From contig CAXPPN010000024.1 in NCBI GenBank assembly GCA_964219345.1, positions 35,864 to 99,863 on the forward strand: DNA of 64,000 nt, given 5' to 3'. This document shows positions 1 to 8,478 of the stretch, one piece after another. The stretch comes from UBA3537 sp964219345. Lineage in GTDB: Bacteria; Bacteroidota; Bacteroidia; Flavobacteriales; Flavobacteriaceae. The number at the start of each line of letters is the position of its first letter. The first letter of the stretch is position 1. Both the position numbers and the translations under genes were made by a program. Below the pieces are notes generated by a model. The model saw nothing but the letters and a program-made list of their open reading frames with translations, ran no database searches and was not told where the DNA came from.

Positions 1-414
1 TCACCATCTTTGTACAATTCTCTTGGAATATTCTTGCCATTAATTGCAGTAAACTGTGCCATTTTAGGAGGTTCATTGTTTATGCAATCTCGAGAAATAG
101 AAACCTTTGGACTAGCTGTTAATTATGGAATTTCATCTGGTATAGGATGGTTTTTGGCCATTTTAGCCATTGCTTCGATTCGCGAAAAAATCAGATACTC
201 AAATGTTCCTGGGCCACTAAGAGGACTTGGAATTACCTTTATAGTTACGGGTCTAATGGGAATAGGTTTCCTTAGTTTTGGAGGCATGCTAACAGGTGGA
301 GATGAAGCTCCAAAAGAAGCGACTCAAGTTAATGAAACAGTCAAAATAGAAAACCTAGAGCCTGTAATTGAAAAAGAAAAAGAAATTGTAACCATTACTA
401 AATCAGATAACTAA
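1..414 (+). CDS. nqrE: Na+-translocating NADH:quinone reductase subunit E (5' end cut by window edge)
   Basis: NqrE is one of the membrane subunits of the Na+-pumping NADH:quinone reductase in the inner membrane. The frame is open from base 1 (S-P-S-L-Y-N-S), so the gene starts upstream of the window; the TTG at position 10 is internal. The visible part holds the last three membrane segments, with family blocks LGIFLPLIAVNCAILGG, SGIGWFLAILA and GLGITFIVTGLMGIGF. After the last helix comes a charged tail of about 35 residues rich in Glu and Lys, longer than in the Vibrio protein as I remember it. The stop is one base before the nqrF start, so the two are cotranscribed. Family assignment is firm. 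Confidence 0.95.
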   Translation, partial: SPSLYNSLGIFLPLIAVNCAILGGSLFMQSREIETFGLAVNYGISSGIGWFLAILAIASIREKIRYSNVPGPLRGLGITFIVTGLMGIGFLSFGGMLTGGDEAPKEATQVNETVKIENLEPVIEKEKEIVTITKSDN

Positions 415-415
415 C

Positions 416-1726
416 ATGATTATTTTAGCTGCTGGAACAACCGGAACTGTCATAGCTACTGTCGTAGCATTCTTAGTAATTTCACTAATACTTGTAAGTG
501 TACTTCTTTTTGTAAAACAAAAATTATCTCCTTCAGGGCCTGTAAAAATCTTGATCAATGGCGAAAGAGAAATTGAAGTGTCATCTGGAGGAACACTGTT
601 ATCTACACTTGGGAATCAGAAAATATTTTTGCCATCTGCTTGTGGAGGTGGAGGAACCTGTATTCAATGTGAATGTCATGTACTCTCAGGTGGTGGAGAA
701 GCCCTACCAACAGAAACACCTCATTTTTCTAGAAAAGAATTGCAAAGCGGTGCCCGATTATCTTGTCAAGTAAAAGTAAAACAAGACATGGAAATTACCA
801 TTCCAGAAGAAGTTTTTGGGATAAAAAAATGGGAAGCTACTGTTGTTAGAAACTATAATGTAGCCTCTTTTATCAAGGAATTTGTTGTTGAAATTCCAGA
901 AGATATGGGCTATAAAGCTGGTGGATATATTCAAATTGAAATCCCAGCTTGCGAAATTAATTATAAAGATATAGATATCACAGCGCATCCAGAGGAGCAC
1001 GATGATCCAAAAAAATTCCAAGCCGAATGGGACAAATTTGGATTGTGGCCTCTAACAATGAAAAATACTGAAACGGTAGAGCGTGCCTATTCAATGGCAT
1101 CTTACCCAGCAGAAGGACGGGAAATCATGCTTAATGTCCGTATTGCAACCCCACCATGGGATCGCTCAAAAAATGGATGGATGGATGTTAATCCTGGAGT
1201 AGCCTCATCTTATATATTTGCTCAAAAGCCTGGTGATAAAGTTACCATTTCTGGACCTTATGGAGAATTCTTTATCAACGAGAGTGAATCAGAAATGCTT
1301 TATGTTGGCGGGGGTGCTGGAATGGCACCAATGCGTTCACATTTGTATCACTTGTTCAAAACCTTAAAAACAGGACGAAAAGTGACATACTGGTATGGAG
1401 GTCGTTCAAAAAGAGAATTATTCTATTTAGATCATTTTAATCAATTAGAAAAAGAATTTCCTAATTTCAAATTCTACTTAGCACTTTCTGAGCCATTAGA
1501 AGAAGACAATTGGAAAGTCAAAGAAAATATAGATGCACCAGGAGATGGTTTTATTGGATTTATTCACAATTGTGTAATCGATAATTATTTAAATCATCAC
1601 GAAGCTCCAGAAGACATTGAGCTCTATTTCTGTGGCCCTCCACTAATGAATAAAGCGGTTCAAAAAATGGGTGAAGACTTTGGAATTCCAGACGAACACA
1701 TCCGATTTGATGATTTTGGAGGATAA
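416..1726 (+). CDS. nqrF: Na+-translocating NADH:quinone reductase subunit F
   Basis: NqrF is the NADH-oxidising entry subunit of Na+-NQR, passing electrons from NADH through FAD to a 2Fe-2S cluster. At 436 residues it is slightly longer than typical. An N-terminal membrane helix (about residues 8-30) is followed by a ferredoxin domain with the cluster Cys pattern CGGGGTCIQC (about 76-85) and a later SCQV Cys, then the FAD domain with RAYSMASYP (about 223-231) and an NADH domain with YVGGGAGMAPMRSH (about 298-311) and CGPP near the end. It ends in FDDFGG, as is usual. It lies one base after nqrE and a strong hairpin follows, so it closes the nqr operon proper. Confidence 0.97.
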   Translation: MIILAAGTTGTVIATVVAFLVISLILVSVLLFVKQKLSPSGPVKILINGEREIEVSSGGTLLSTLGNQKIFLPSACGGGGTCIQCECHVLSGGGEALPTETPHFSRKELQSGARLSCQVKVKQDMEITIPEEVFGIKKWEATVVRNYNVASFIKEFVVEIPEDMGYKAGGYIQIEIPACEINYKDIDITAHPEEHDDPKKFQAEWDKFGLWPLTMKNTETVERAYSMASYPAEGREIMLNVRIATPPWDRSKNGWMDVNPGVASSYIFAQKPGDKVTISGPYGEFFINESESEMLYVGGGAGMAPMRSHLYHLFKTLKTGRKVTYWYGGRSKRELFYLDHFNQLEKEFPNFKFYLALSEPLEEDNWKVKENIDAPGDGFIGFIHNCVIDNYLNHHEAPEDIELYFCGPPLMNKAVQKMGEDFGIPDEHIRFDDFGG

Positions 1727-1750
1727 AATAAATTATCTTTATATTCACTA

Positions 1751-1780
1751 AAAAAGCTCAACAGAAATGTTGGGCTTTTT
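1751..1780 (+). terminator. Intrinsic terminator after nqrF
   Basis: A 12-bp stem (AAAAAGCTCAAC / GTTGGGCTTTTT, one T:G pair) with a 6-nt loop ends in a T run 25 bases after the nqrF stop. It overlaps the first nine codons of the longest open frame downstream, which argues that the next gene starts at the later ATG at 1794 rather than at 1767. Confidence 0.8.
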
Positions 1781-1793
1781 GTATTTTTGTAAT

Positions 1794-2171
1794 ATGTCAA
1801 AGCCACTCACAGAACAAGAACTTCATAACTTAGCAATGAACCATGTTGGTAAGGATTTAGAGGCTAGAGGATTCGAATTTGTAGCCATTAATAGTAATTT
1901 AAAAAAACATCCACAATTTGTATGTATTGATAAAAACAACCAATATTTTTTTGTGATCGTCCGTGTGGTAAAATTACCAGAAAACCCTAACAATTATGAT
2001 GTTGTTTGGATGGAAACATTCAAAAAACATGCTTTCGAAAAAGATGCAAAAGTGCTCTATGCTGGGGTAGCTGTAGGAAATCCCAACGGCAAGGATTTAC
2101 CAGTGTATCTTAATCAAGACTACTTGATGGAATACAATGGTATTCAAGTCATTGAAACCAATATGAACTAA
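1794..2171 (+). CDS. Small conserved flavobacterial protein in the nqr-apbE neighbourhood
   Basis: A 125-residue soluble protein (MSKPLTEQELHNLAMNHVGKDL...). I do not recognise a named domain. I recall homologues in Flavobacteriaceae next to nqrF, sometimes labelled with the Nqr subunit F name although this one has no flavin, NADH or Fe-S motif. It has an N-terminal helix, then beta-rich stretches (FVCIDKNNQYFFVIVRVV; VLYAGVAVGNPNGKDLPVYL) that look like a restriction-endonuclease-like or nucleotide-free alpha/beta core, but this is only an impression. Start chosen at 1794 because the earlier ATG (1767) lies in the terminator loop. The gene runs into apbE with a 10-base gap, so it may help Nqr assembly or maturation; that is inference. 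Confidence 0.75.
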   Translation: MSKPLTEQELHNLAMNHVGKDLEARGFEFVAINSNLKKHPQFVCIDKNNQYFFVIVRVVKLPENPNNYDVVWMETFKKHAFEKDAKVLYAGVAVGNPNGKDLPVYLNQDYLMEYNGIQVIETNMN

Positions 2172-2181
2172 TTATAACAAC

Positions 2182-3144
2182 ATGAAAAAAATAGTTTTAT
2201 TTATTTTTTTAGGGTTGCTTTCTTGTACAAATAGCGTCAAACAGCAGCGTAATTCTGGTGGTGTTTTTGGAACAACATATAGTATTATATACGACAGTAA
2301 TGAAGATTTTCAGCAGGAATTCGAGCAGATTTTTAATGACATTAATCATTCAATGTCTACATATATTCCCAACTCTATAATTTCTGAAGTCAATAACAAT
2401 AGAATAACTAAAATTGACACTCACTTCAAAACAGTTTTTGAGACTTCAAAACGAGTTTTTGATGAAACTAGCGGTCGTTTTGATCCCACTATTGGGGCGG
2501 TTGTCAATGCGTGGGATTTTGGTCCTGAGGGAAAAATTGAACAACTTGACAGTGTAAAAATAAAAAATCTAATGCAGTCTGTTGGCCTCAATAAAGTTTC
2601 TGTAGAAGGATTTCAAATCAAAAAGCCAAGCGCTACTAAAATTGATTTTAATGCCATTGCAAAAGGATATGGTGTTGATCAAATAGGGTATTTTTTAGAG
2701 TCTAATAGTGTTTCAAATTTTTTGGTTGAAATTGGTGGAGAAATTGTTTGTAAAGGGATAAATTCTTCAAAAGGAACCCCTTGGAAAATTGGTATACAAA
2801 ACCCAAACATAGAGAGTGATTTTCCTTTTCTCAATAGTGTTGAACTCAACAATAAGGCAATGGCCACATCAGGAACATATAGAAAATATAAAGTTGATGA
2901 AAATGGACGGCGCTACACGCACATTATTGATGCCAAAACAGGTTATCCTAGCCGATCAAATATTTTGAGCATTTCTGTGATTGCCGAAAATTGTATGGCT
3001 GCTGATGCCTATGCAACAGCACTTCAGACTATGAATTTAGAAGAATTATCCAATTTTTTAAGCAATCACCTTGAATTGAAAGTTTATATCATTTTTGAAA
3101 ATGAAAATAAAGAATTAGAATATAAATCCTTTAATGGGTTTTAG
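2182..3144 (+). CDS. apbE: FAD:protein FMN transferase ApbE (lipoprotein)
   Basis: ApbE attaches FMN covalently to threonines of NqrB and NqrC on the outer face of the inner membrane, using FAD. The 320-residue product begins with a lipoprotein signal peptide ending in the lipobox LLSC (Cys about 15). Family features include VFGTTYSIIY near residue 30, DPTIGAVVNAWDFGPEG (about 104-120), a FNAIAKGYGVD block (about 156-166), ATSGTYRKY (about 228-236), HIIDAKTGYP (about 248-257) and the Mg2+-binding stretch AADAYATAL near residue 275. It sits directly after the nqr operon and a small protein, which agrees with a dedicated role in flavinylating the pump. Confidence 0.95.
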   Translation: MKKIVLFIFLGLLSCTNSVKQQRNSGGVFGTTYSIIYDSNEDFQQEFEQIFNDINHSMSTYIPNSIISEVNNNRITKIDTHFKTVFETSKRVFDETSGRFDPTIGAVVNAWDFGPEGKIEQLDSVKIKNLMQSVGLNKVSVEGFQIKKPSATKIDFNAIAKGYGVDQIGYFLESNSVSNFLVEIGGEIVCKGINSSKGTPWKIGIQNPNIESDFPFLNSVELNNKAMATSGTYRKYKVDENGRRYTHIIDAKTGYPSRSNILSISVIAENCMAADAYATALQTMNLEELSNFLSNHLELKVYIIFENENKELEYKSFNGF

Positions 3145-3145
3145 T

Positions 3146-3940
3146 CTAACTAATAAGTGCAGCTTCTTTGTCTTTCAAAATACTTTTGTAAATATGATTC
3201 CAAAGCATTAATCGGTGTTCTAATGCTTGTTTTGCAGTTTTAAGAACTTCGTTCCATTTTTCAGTATCATTTCCACAAAGTGTTTCAACCATTTGCAATG
3301 AAATTGGGCCATGCTCGTCGCCATCAATTTCTATGTGTCTTTGTAAGTAATACAGTAGTTTGCTGTAGCGATTGTCTTTTTCACTTGTTTTGGACTGTTG
3401 TATAATTTTTAAGAACATATCTGGAATAACATCCTCTCTACCAAAGGTAAAAGCAGAAGCAATACAATGTGGTTTTTGAGTTTTAATCACATCAAAAGTA
3501 AAGTTGATGAACTTGCAAATTTCCGTATCAATTTGTTGATTTTCCAAAGCTGTATTGATATCATTACCTTGAGATAAGCTGTATAAAAATGATTTAATAC
3601 CTGAAGGATCTGCCTGAATTTGATCCATGGCATCCATATACATTTCATAATGACTCTTTGCCTCGCCAAGTTCATTGACATCGCTTTCTTCTCCCATCAC
3701 AATTTCATTAATAAAACGTGCAGCCTCTCCATGTCCTTTTGGAGTCCATGGAATACAAGTTGTGGTCAAATGATTTTGAAGTGCTTTAAGCAATGACATA
3801 AAATCCCACACAGCAAAAACATGAATTTCCATAAATGTTTTGATGTCATCAATAGTTTCAAGAGTTTTGTAGAGTGGATGCTGATTAATTTGTTGTCTCA
3901 AATCAATTAGTTCATTTTCAACATATTGGATAGGCTTCAT
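3146..3940 (-). CDS. DUF3050 domain-containing protein (heme-oxygenase-like fold)
   Basis: A 264-residue, mostly helical soluble protein matching the DUF3050 family by its opening (LRQQINQHPLYKTL, HVFAVWDFMSLLKALQ about residues 41-56), the WTPKGHGEAARFINEIVMGEE block (about 65-85), HYEMYMDAM, and the HIEIDGDEHGP stretch near residue 212. The spaced His, Glu and Asp residues in HVFAVWDF and EIDGDEHG resemble the metal ligands of heme-oxygenase-like diiron proteins, so a metal-dependent oxidase role is possible, but no substrate is known to me. It is transcribed minus strand and faces apbE tail to tail with a 1-base gap; map lies 22 bases upstream of its start. Confidence 0.85.
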   Translation of the reverse strand: MKPIQYVENELIDLRQQINQHPLYKTLETIDDIKTFMEIHVFAVWDFMSLLKALQNHLTTTCIPWTPKGHGEAARFINEIVMGEESDVNELGEAKSHYEMYMDAMDQIQADPSGIKSFLYSLSQGNDINTALENQQIDTEICKFINFTFDVIKTQKPHCIASAFTFGREDVIPDMFLKIIQQSKTSEKDNRYSKLLYYLQRHIEIDGDEHGPISLQMVETLCGNDTEKWNEVLKTAKQALEHRLMLWNHIYKSILKDKEAALIS

Positions 3941-3962
3941 CGTATAATTTTTTATAATAAAA

Positions 3963-4766
3963 CTATAATCTAAATTCTAATTCTTCATCAGTTTCAATAC
4001 CAAGTGCTTCATTAATGTAGGCAAATGTTGAAAGGAGTTCGGGTTTTCCGTCGACTAGTGCAATATTATGTTCAAAATGTGCGCTTGGCAAATTGTCTTT
4101 TGTTGTAATGGTCCATCCATCGTTGTGATGTTTTATGCGATGTGTTCCCATGTTAATCATAGGTTCAATGGCAACAACCATTCCATCCAAAAACTTTTTT
4201 CCACGACCTCTTTTTCCATAGTTAGGCATTTCTGGTTCTTCGTGCATAACACGCCCCAAACCATGTCCTACTAGCTCTCTTACAACACCATAACCAAAAG
4301 ATTCACAATAATTTTGAATGGCATAACCAACATCTCCAACACGGTTATTTTTTTTGAATGCTCTAATTCCTTCATAAAGTGATGCCTTTGTTACCTCCAA
4401 CAATTTTTGTGTTTCAACAGAGATTTCTCCTACAGCAAATGTGTAGGCATGGTCGCCATAAAATTCATTTTTTAGTGCGCCACAATCAATTGAAATGATA
4501 TCACCTTCTTTAAGGGGGGTATCGTTTGGAATACCATGAACGACTTGCTCGTTTGGACTCATACAAAGTGTATTAGGGAAATCATATAACCCCAAAAATC
4601 CTGGAATGGCTCCGTGGTCTCTTATAAAAGTTTCTGCTAAAGCATCGAGTTGAAGTGTTGTAACTCCAGGACGAACTTCTTTTGCAAGCATTCCAAGAGT
4701 TTTTGACACAATCAGTGCGCTCTCGCGAATGCATTCAATTTCTTCAGCAGTCTTTAAATTTAGCAT
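3963..4766 (-). CDS. map: Type I methionine aminopeptidase
   Basis: Map removes the initiator Met from nascent proteins as a dinuclear metal enzyme in the cytoplasm. The 267-residue product shows the pita-bread metal ligands in order: IDCGALKNEFYGDHAYTF (two Asp), ELVGHGLGRVMHEEPEMPNYG (His), VAIEPMIN (Glu) and SAHFEHNIAL (final His/Glu region). I chose the ATG at 4766 because MLNLKTAEEIECIRESA aligns with the usual flavobacterial start; an ATG at 4772 is also possible, while the GTG at 4781 lies inside a promoter box. The gap to the downstream DUF3050 gene is 22 bases, so the two may be cotranscribed. Confidence 0.95.
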   Translation of the reverse strand: MLNLKTAEEIECIRESALIVSKTLGMLAKEVRPGVTTLQLDALAETFIRDHGAIPGFLGLYDFPNTLCMSPNEQVVHGIPNDTPLKEGDIISIDCGALKNEFYGDHAYTFAVGEISVETQKLLEVTKASLYEGIRAFKKNNRVGDVGYAIQNYCESFGYGVVRELVGHGLGRVMHEEPEMPNYGKRGRGKKFLDGMVVAIEPMINMGTHRIKHHNDGWTITTKDNLPSAHFEHNIALVDGKPELLSTFAYINEALGIETDEELEFRL

Positions 4767-4780
4767 CTTCATAGAAACCA

Positions 4781-4788
4781 CAAAGATA
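4781..4788 (-). promoter_or_regulatory. -7 promoter box of map
   Basis: On the minus strand this reads TATCTTTG, a match to the Bacteroidota TAnnTTTG box. It sits 8 to 14 bases before the candidate ATG codons of map. I see no clear TTG -33 box at the right distance, so it is a moderate call. Confidence 0.5.
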
Positions 4789-4826
4789 CTTAAAAACTTT
4801 AGTTTGATTCTAAAATTTATGCAGTT

Positions 4827-6341
4827 TTAAACCAATGATTTTTGGCTCATAGCAGCTGGTTTATCAATACCAATTAATTTTAAAATTGTAGGTGCGATAT
4901 CGCCTAAAATTCCATTTTGAATTTGATCTAAATCATTATCAATCAGTATGATTGGCACAGGATTAGTCGTGTGTGCAGTATGTGGTGATCCGTCTGGATT
5001 GATCATTGTTTCACAGTTTCCATGATCCGCAATAAGTAGGGTGGTATATTGGTGTTTTAAAGCGGTATTGACCACATCTTTCACACATTCATCTACGGCC
5101 TCACAAGCTTTAATGGCAGCTTCCATAACACCTGTATGACCAACCATATCTCCATTGGCAAAATTTAAGCAAACAAAATCAGTTTTTTCTGCTTTCAAAA
5201 CAGGGATAAGTGCATCACGTAGTTCATAAGCACTCATTTCGGGTTTAAGGTCATATGTGGCCACTTTTGGAGAATTTTTTAAAATGCGTTCTTCACCCTT
5301 AAAAGGTGTTTCTCTACCCCCTGAAAAGAAAAAAGTAACATGTGGATATTTTTCAGTTTCTGCAATCCGAAGTTGTGTTTTTCCATGAGCTTCAAGAACT
5401 TCTCCTAAGGTCTCGTTCAGGTTTTCTTTGTTGAAAATAACATCAATATTCTTGAAATTATCATCATAATTTGTCATGGTCACATACTTCAAATCTAAAG
5501 CATGCATATTATATTCATGAAAATCTTTTTGACTTAAAACCTCAGTTAATTGACGACCACGATCTGTTCTAAAATTAAAAAACAACACCACATCTCCATC
5601 ATTGATGGTCGCAACAGGTTCATCATTATTGGTAACAATTATAGGTTTAAGAAACTCATCGGTTATGTCTTCATCATAACTATTTTGAATGCTAGAGGTC
5701 ACATTTTTTGAATATTCTCCTTTACCATTTACAAGTGCTTCATAAGCAAGTTGTGTGCGTTCCCAACGCTTATCTCTATCCATTGCATAGTAGCGTCCAG
5801 TTACTGTAGCCAATTGTACAGACGATTTTTCTAGACGTGATTCTAACTCGGTTATAAAACCAAACCCTGATTTTGGATCTACATCTCTACCATCTGTAAA
5901 AGCATGAACAAATCCTTTTTCTATTTTGTTTTCTTCTAAATTCTCAATGATTCCAAATAGGTGATTGATGTGAGAATGTACACCGCCATCACTTAATAAG
6001 CCCAATAAATGGATAGGTTTATTTTGTGCTTTTGCATAAGCAATAGCATCTTTCAAAACCGTTTCATTACCCAAAGTTTTATTTGTGACAGCTAAATTAA
6101 TTTTTGCTAAATCTTGATAAACAATTCGTCCAGCACCAAGATTCATATGACCAACTTCGCTATTCCCCATTTGTCCTTCGGGGAGGCCAACGTGAAGCCC
6201 ATCTGTTCTTAGACTTGCGTGAGCAAAGTTGTTGTATAATCCATCTATAAAAGGTGTATTTGCGTGGTCAATAGCCGATACTTTTGGGTCGGGAGAAGTT
6301 CCCCAACCGTCCAAAATCATTAAAATTACTTTCTTATTCAT
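4827..6341 (-). CDS. gpmI: 2,3-bisphosphoglycerate-independent phosphoglycerate mutase
   Basis: GpmI interconverts 3- and 2-phosphoglycerate in glycolysis and gluconeogenesis with two Mn2+ ions and a phosphoserine intermediate. The 504 residues are the normal length. The start MILDGWG gives the first metal Asp, GNSEVGHMNLGAGR (about 61-74) gives the catalytic Ser, HAFTDGRDVDPKSG and VTGRYYAMDRDKRWER (about 180-195) are substrate-binding blocks, and LNFANGDMVGHTG (about 394-406) and IADHGNCETM (about 440-449) hold the other metal ligands. A good promoter lies just upstream; the gene is separated from map by 60 bases. Confidence 0.97.
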   Translation of the reverse strand: MNKKVILMILDGWGTSPDPKVSAIDHANTPFIDGLYNNFAHASLRTDGLHVGLPEGQMGNSEVGHMNLGAGRIVYQDLAKINLAVTNKTLGNETVLKDAIAYAKAQNKPIHLLGLLSDGGVHSHINHLFGIIENLEENKIEKGFVHAFTDGRDVDPKSGFGFITELESRLEKSSVQLATVTGRYYAMDRDKRWERTQLAYEALVNGKGEYSKNVTSSIQNSYDEDITDEFLKPIIVTNNDEPVATINDGDVVLFFNFRTDRGRQLTEVLSQKDFHEYNMHALDLKYVTMTNYDDNFKNIDVIFNKENLNETLGEVLEAHGKTQLRIAETEKYPHVTFFFSGGRETPFKGEERILKNSPKVATYDLKPEMSAYELRDALIPVLKAEKTDFVCLNFANGDMVGHTGVMEAAIKACEAVDECVKDVVNTALKHQYTTLLIADHGNCETMINPDGSPHTAHTTNPVPIILIDNDLDQIQNGILGDIAPTILKLIGIDKPAAMSQKSLV

Positions 6342-6358
6342 TAGTGTTGGTTAAGTCA

Positions 6359-6390
6359 CAAAGATAAGAAGTTTTTGAGTTTTAAAACAA
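6359..6390 (-). promoter_or_regulatory. Promoter of gpmI (TTG-21 nt-TATCTTTG)
   Basis: Read on the minus strand, TTG at 6388-6390 and TATCTTTG at 6359-6366 are separated by 21 bases, matching the Bacteroidota -33/-7 pattern. The gpmI ATG is 17 bases downstream of the -7 box. Confidence 0.65.
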
Positions 6391-6418
6391 GATAGTTTGG
6401 TGTAACTTTAATCTGTTA

Positions 6419-7186
6419 TTATTGATATTTTTCTATGGCTTGTCTTATTTTTTCAATCCGATTTTCTGGATCTGGATGTGTACTCTGAAATTCTGGTGCT
6501 CTGTTGGGGCCAGCGGCATCTTTTAAAATTTTCATGACTCCAATAAGTGCTTCAGGGTTATAACCCGCTTGAATCATAAACTGTACCCCAAGATCATCAC
6601 TCTGAAGTTCATCGTCTCGACCATATTTCATATTAATAAGTTGTGCAACTGCTGCCGCTACTTGAGCAGCTGAAGGATCGACACCCACGGCCACACCGCT
6701 TAAAATACCTTGCGTAAGTCCATCTTTGGCAATACGTTCTGCAGAGTGTCGCCCCAATACATGTCCAATTTCATGTCCAATAATACCTGCCAATTGATCA
6801 ATATTTTCGAGTTTTGAAAATAGTGCGTAGGTAATAAAAATTTGACCACCTGGAAGTGCAAAGGCATTTATAGTACGTTCATCGGCCAATAAATGAAAAT
6901 CAAATTTATAGTTGCTATCTTTTGCAATACTATTGTTTACTAATTTTTTTCCAACACGATCCACTGCGTCTTGATATTGCGTGTCTGGATGAAGCCCACC
7001 ATGCTGATGAGCCATTTGTGGTGCAGCATTCAATCCCATTGCAATTTCTTCGGTTTCACTCAATCCAATGTGCTGTTTTTCATTGGTATATGGGTTAATT
7101 TCTGCGCTTGAACAATATTTTAGAACTGCAAACAAAACCAGTCCAGCTCCAATAATTAATCTAATTTTTCTTCCGCCTCTAAGCAT
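6419..7186 (-). CDS. M48-family zinc metalloprotease, membrane-anchored or secreted
   Basis: A 255-residue M48 (Ste24/HtpX/LoiP-like) peptidase. An N-terminal hydrophobic segment (about residues 8-25) acts as signal peptide or anchor. The zinc motif HEIGHVLGRH (about 139-148) gives the two His ligands and catalytic Glu, and DDELQSDDLG (about 190-199) the third ligand region. ALPGGQIFITYALF (about 113-126) precedes the zinc helix as in the family. The last part ends STHPDPENRIEKIRQAI, the usual M48 tail. It probably does periplasmic quality control; the substrate cannot be read from sequence. It is followed on the minus strand by gpmI and is divergent from the GNAT gene. Confidence 0.93.
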   Translation of the reverse strand: MLRGGRKIRLIIGAGLVLFAVLKYCSSAEINPYTNEKQHIGLSETEEIAMGLNAAPQMAHQHGGLHPDTQYQDAVDRVGKKLVNNSIAKDSNYKFDFHLLADERTINAFALPGGQIFITYALFSKLENIDQLAGIIGHEIGHVLGRHSAERIAKDGLTQGILSGVAVGVDPSAAQVAAAVAQLINMKYGRDDELQSDDLGVQFMIQAGYNPEALIGVMKILKDAAGPNRAPEFQSTHPDPENRIEKIRQAIEKYQ

Positions 7187-7281
7187 AATTTTGTGTTTTT
7201 CGTCATTAGATTAGACACAATTTATTTTAAAAAGTCACAAAAAATTTAATTGTATTTTTGGTTTTTTATAAATGAGACCAT

Positions 7282-7701
7282 ATGCAATTTAAAATTATTG
7301 TCCCAAAAAATATTCATTTGGTAGTGCCTTTAGTGAAGAAAATGGCAAAAGAATCTATTTCTGATGCGCTTCTTTTAGAGCGATTTCAAGAAATGGTAAC
7401 TCAAAATTATGAATGTGTAGGGGTTTTTAAAGATGAAGTCCTTGTGGGAGTTGCTGGAATGTGGTTTTGTACGCGTCATTATTCGGGACGAAGCGTAGAA
7501 ATTGACCATGTTTTTATAGAAAAGTCTTTAAGGAATCAAGGCATTGGAAGTCAGTTGTTGACTTGGATAGAAAATTATACAGCATCAAAAGGCTATGAAA
7601 CTATTGAACTCAATACGTATATAGAAAATGAAAAATCACATGATTTTTATGATAGAAAAAACTATAAAAAATTGGGATATCATTTTTTAAAATCGCTTTA
7701 A
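7282..7701 (+). CDS. GNAT-family N-acetyltransferase
   Basis: A 139-residue acetyl-CoA-dependent acyltransferase of the GNAT fold. The acetyl-CoA pyrophosphate loop reads RNQGIGSQLL (about residues 92-101), preceded by the strand VEIDHVFIEKSLR. The end has IELNTYIENEKSHDFYDRKNYKKLGYHF, the usual Tyr-containing last motif. The substrate is unknown. It faces pepE tail to tail with a 3-base gap. A TATTTTTG sequence at 7253-7260 could be its -7 box. Confidence 0.92.
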   Translation: MQFKIIVPKNIHLVVPLVKKMAKESISDALLLERFQEMVTQNYECVGVFKDEVLVGVAGMWFCTRHYSGRSVEIDHVFIEKSLRNQGIGSQLLTWIENYTASKGYETIELNTYIENEKSHDFYDRKNYKKLGYHFLKSL

Positions 7702-7704
7702 ATT

Positions 7705-8412
7705 TTAGCGTAATAAACTAAGATCTGTTCCAGATTCTACTTCGTAGGCTTCTTTTTTTTGTTCAAAAATTCTTGCTTTCAAAGGTCCCTTAAGTGTTAT
7801 ACGCTCGTCAGAGACTTCCAAGAAGCTACCTTCTCTAAGCCCAACCACTGCTTGTGTATTGAAAAAATGAAACTCTTTAATGCGAGTCTCTCTTGTTTCT
7901 CCCATGTGTTTGCTGTTTGGGTTTGGGTCTAGGTAGTGCGGATTGATATTGAATGGAATGATACTTAGTGCATCAAAACTAGGAGGGTGTACAATTGGCA
8001 TATCGTTGGAAGTCCCCATCGTTTGACCACAAATATTACTACCAGCACTTGTTCCCAAGTATGGTGTTCCAGATTGAATTACCGATTTTAAGGTATCAAA
8101 AACATCATTTTTATACAATTCATCGAGCAATACAAAACTATTCCCTCCTCCAACAAAAATGCCTTTGGCTTCTAAAAGTGCTTTTTTAGGGTTTTCAAAT
8201 TGATGAATTCCAACGATATTTTTATCAATTTTTTGAAATGCTTTTTGAACAATTTCAGTATATGCATCGTGACTCAAACCACTTGGCCGAGCATAGGGAA
8301 TAAAAAGAATAGTTTCAGTGGATTGAAAAAAGAGTGTCAATTTCTCCAAAAGGTAATCTAAATAACCACTTCCATAAATTGTAGAAGTACTAGCAATGAT
8401 TAGTTTTTTCAT
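7705..8412 (-). CDS. pepE: Peptidase E (S51, alpha-aspartyl dipeptidase)
   Basis: PepE hydrolyses dipeptides with N-terminal Asp in the cytoplasm. At 235 residues it matches the family length (about 229-240). The nucleophile Ser is in LGTSAGSNI (about 119-127), preceded by the loop IFVGGGNSFVLLDEL (about 85-99). NINPHYLDPNPNSKHMGETR (about 154-173) gives the catalytic His and substrate-binding residues. An upstream TAATTTTG on the minus strand at 8460-8467 may serve as its -7 box. It is divergent from the secreted protein at 8479. Confidence 0.93.
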   Translation of the reverse strand: MKKLIIASTSTIYGSGYLDYLLEKLTLFFQSTETILFIPYARPSGLSHDAYTEIVQKAFQKIDKNIVGIHQFENPKKALLEAKGIFVGGGNSFVLLDELYKNDVFDTLKSVIQSGTPYLGTSAGSNICGQTMGTSNDMPIVHPPSFDALSIIPFNINPHYLDPNPNSKHMGETRETRIKEFHFFNTQAVVGLREGSFLEVSDERITLKGPLKARIFEQKKEAYEVESGTDLSLLR

Positions 8413-8478
8413 TAAAATGATTTTATTGGCACAACGATTTTTTCTTTTGTAAATTTATACAAAATTAAATGAATCCTT

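Noticed and set aside
1767..1793. Earlier ATG for the small gene after nqrF
   Set aside because: It lies in the loop of the nqrF terminator hairpin; the ATG at 1794 is more plausible.
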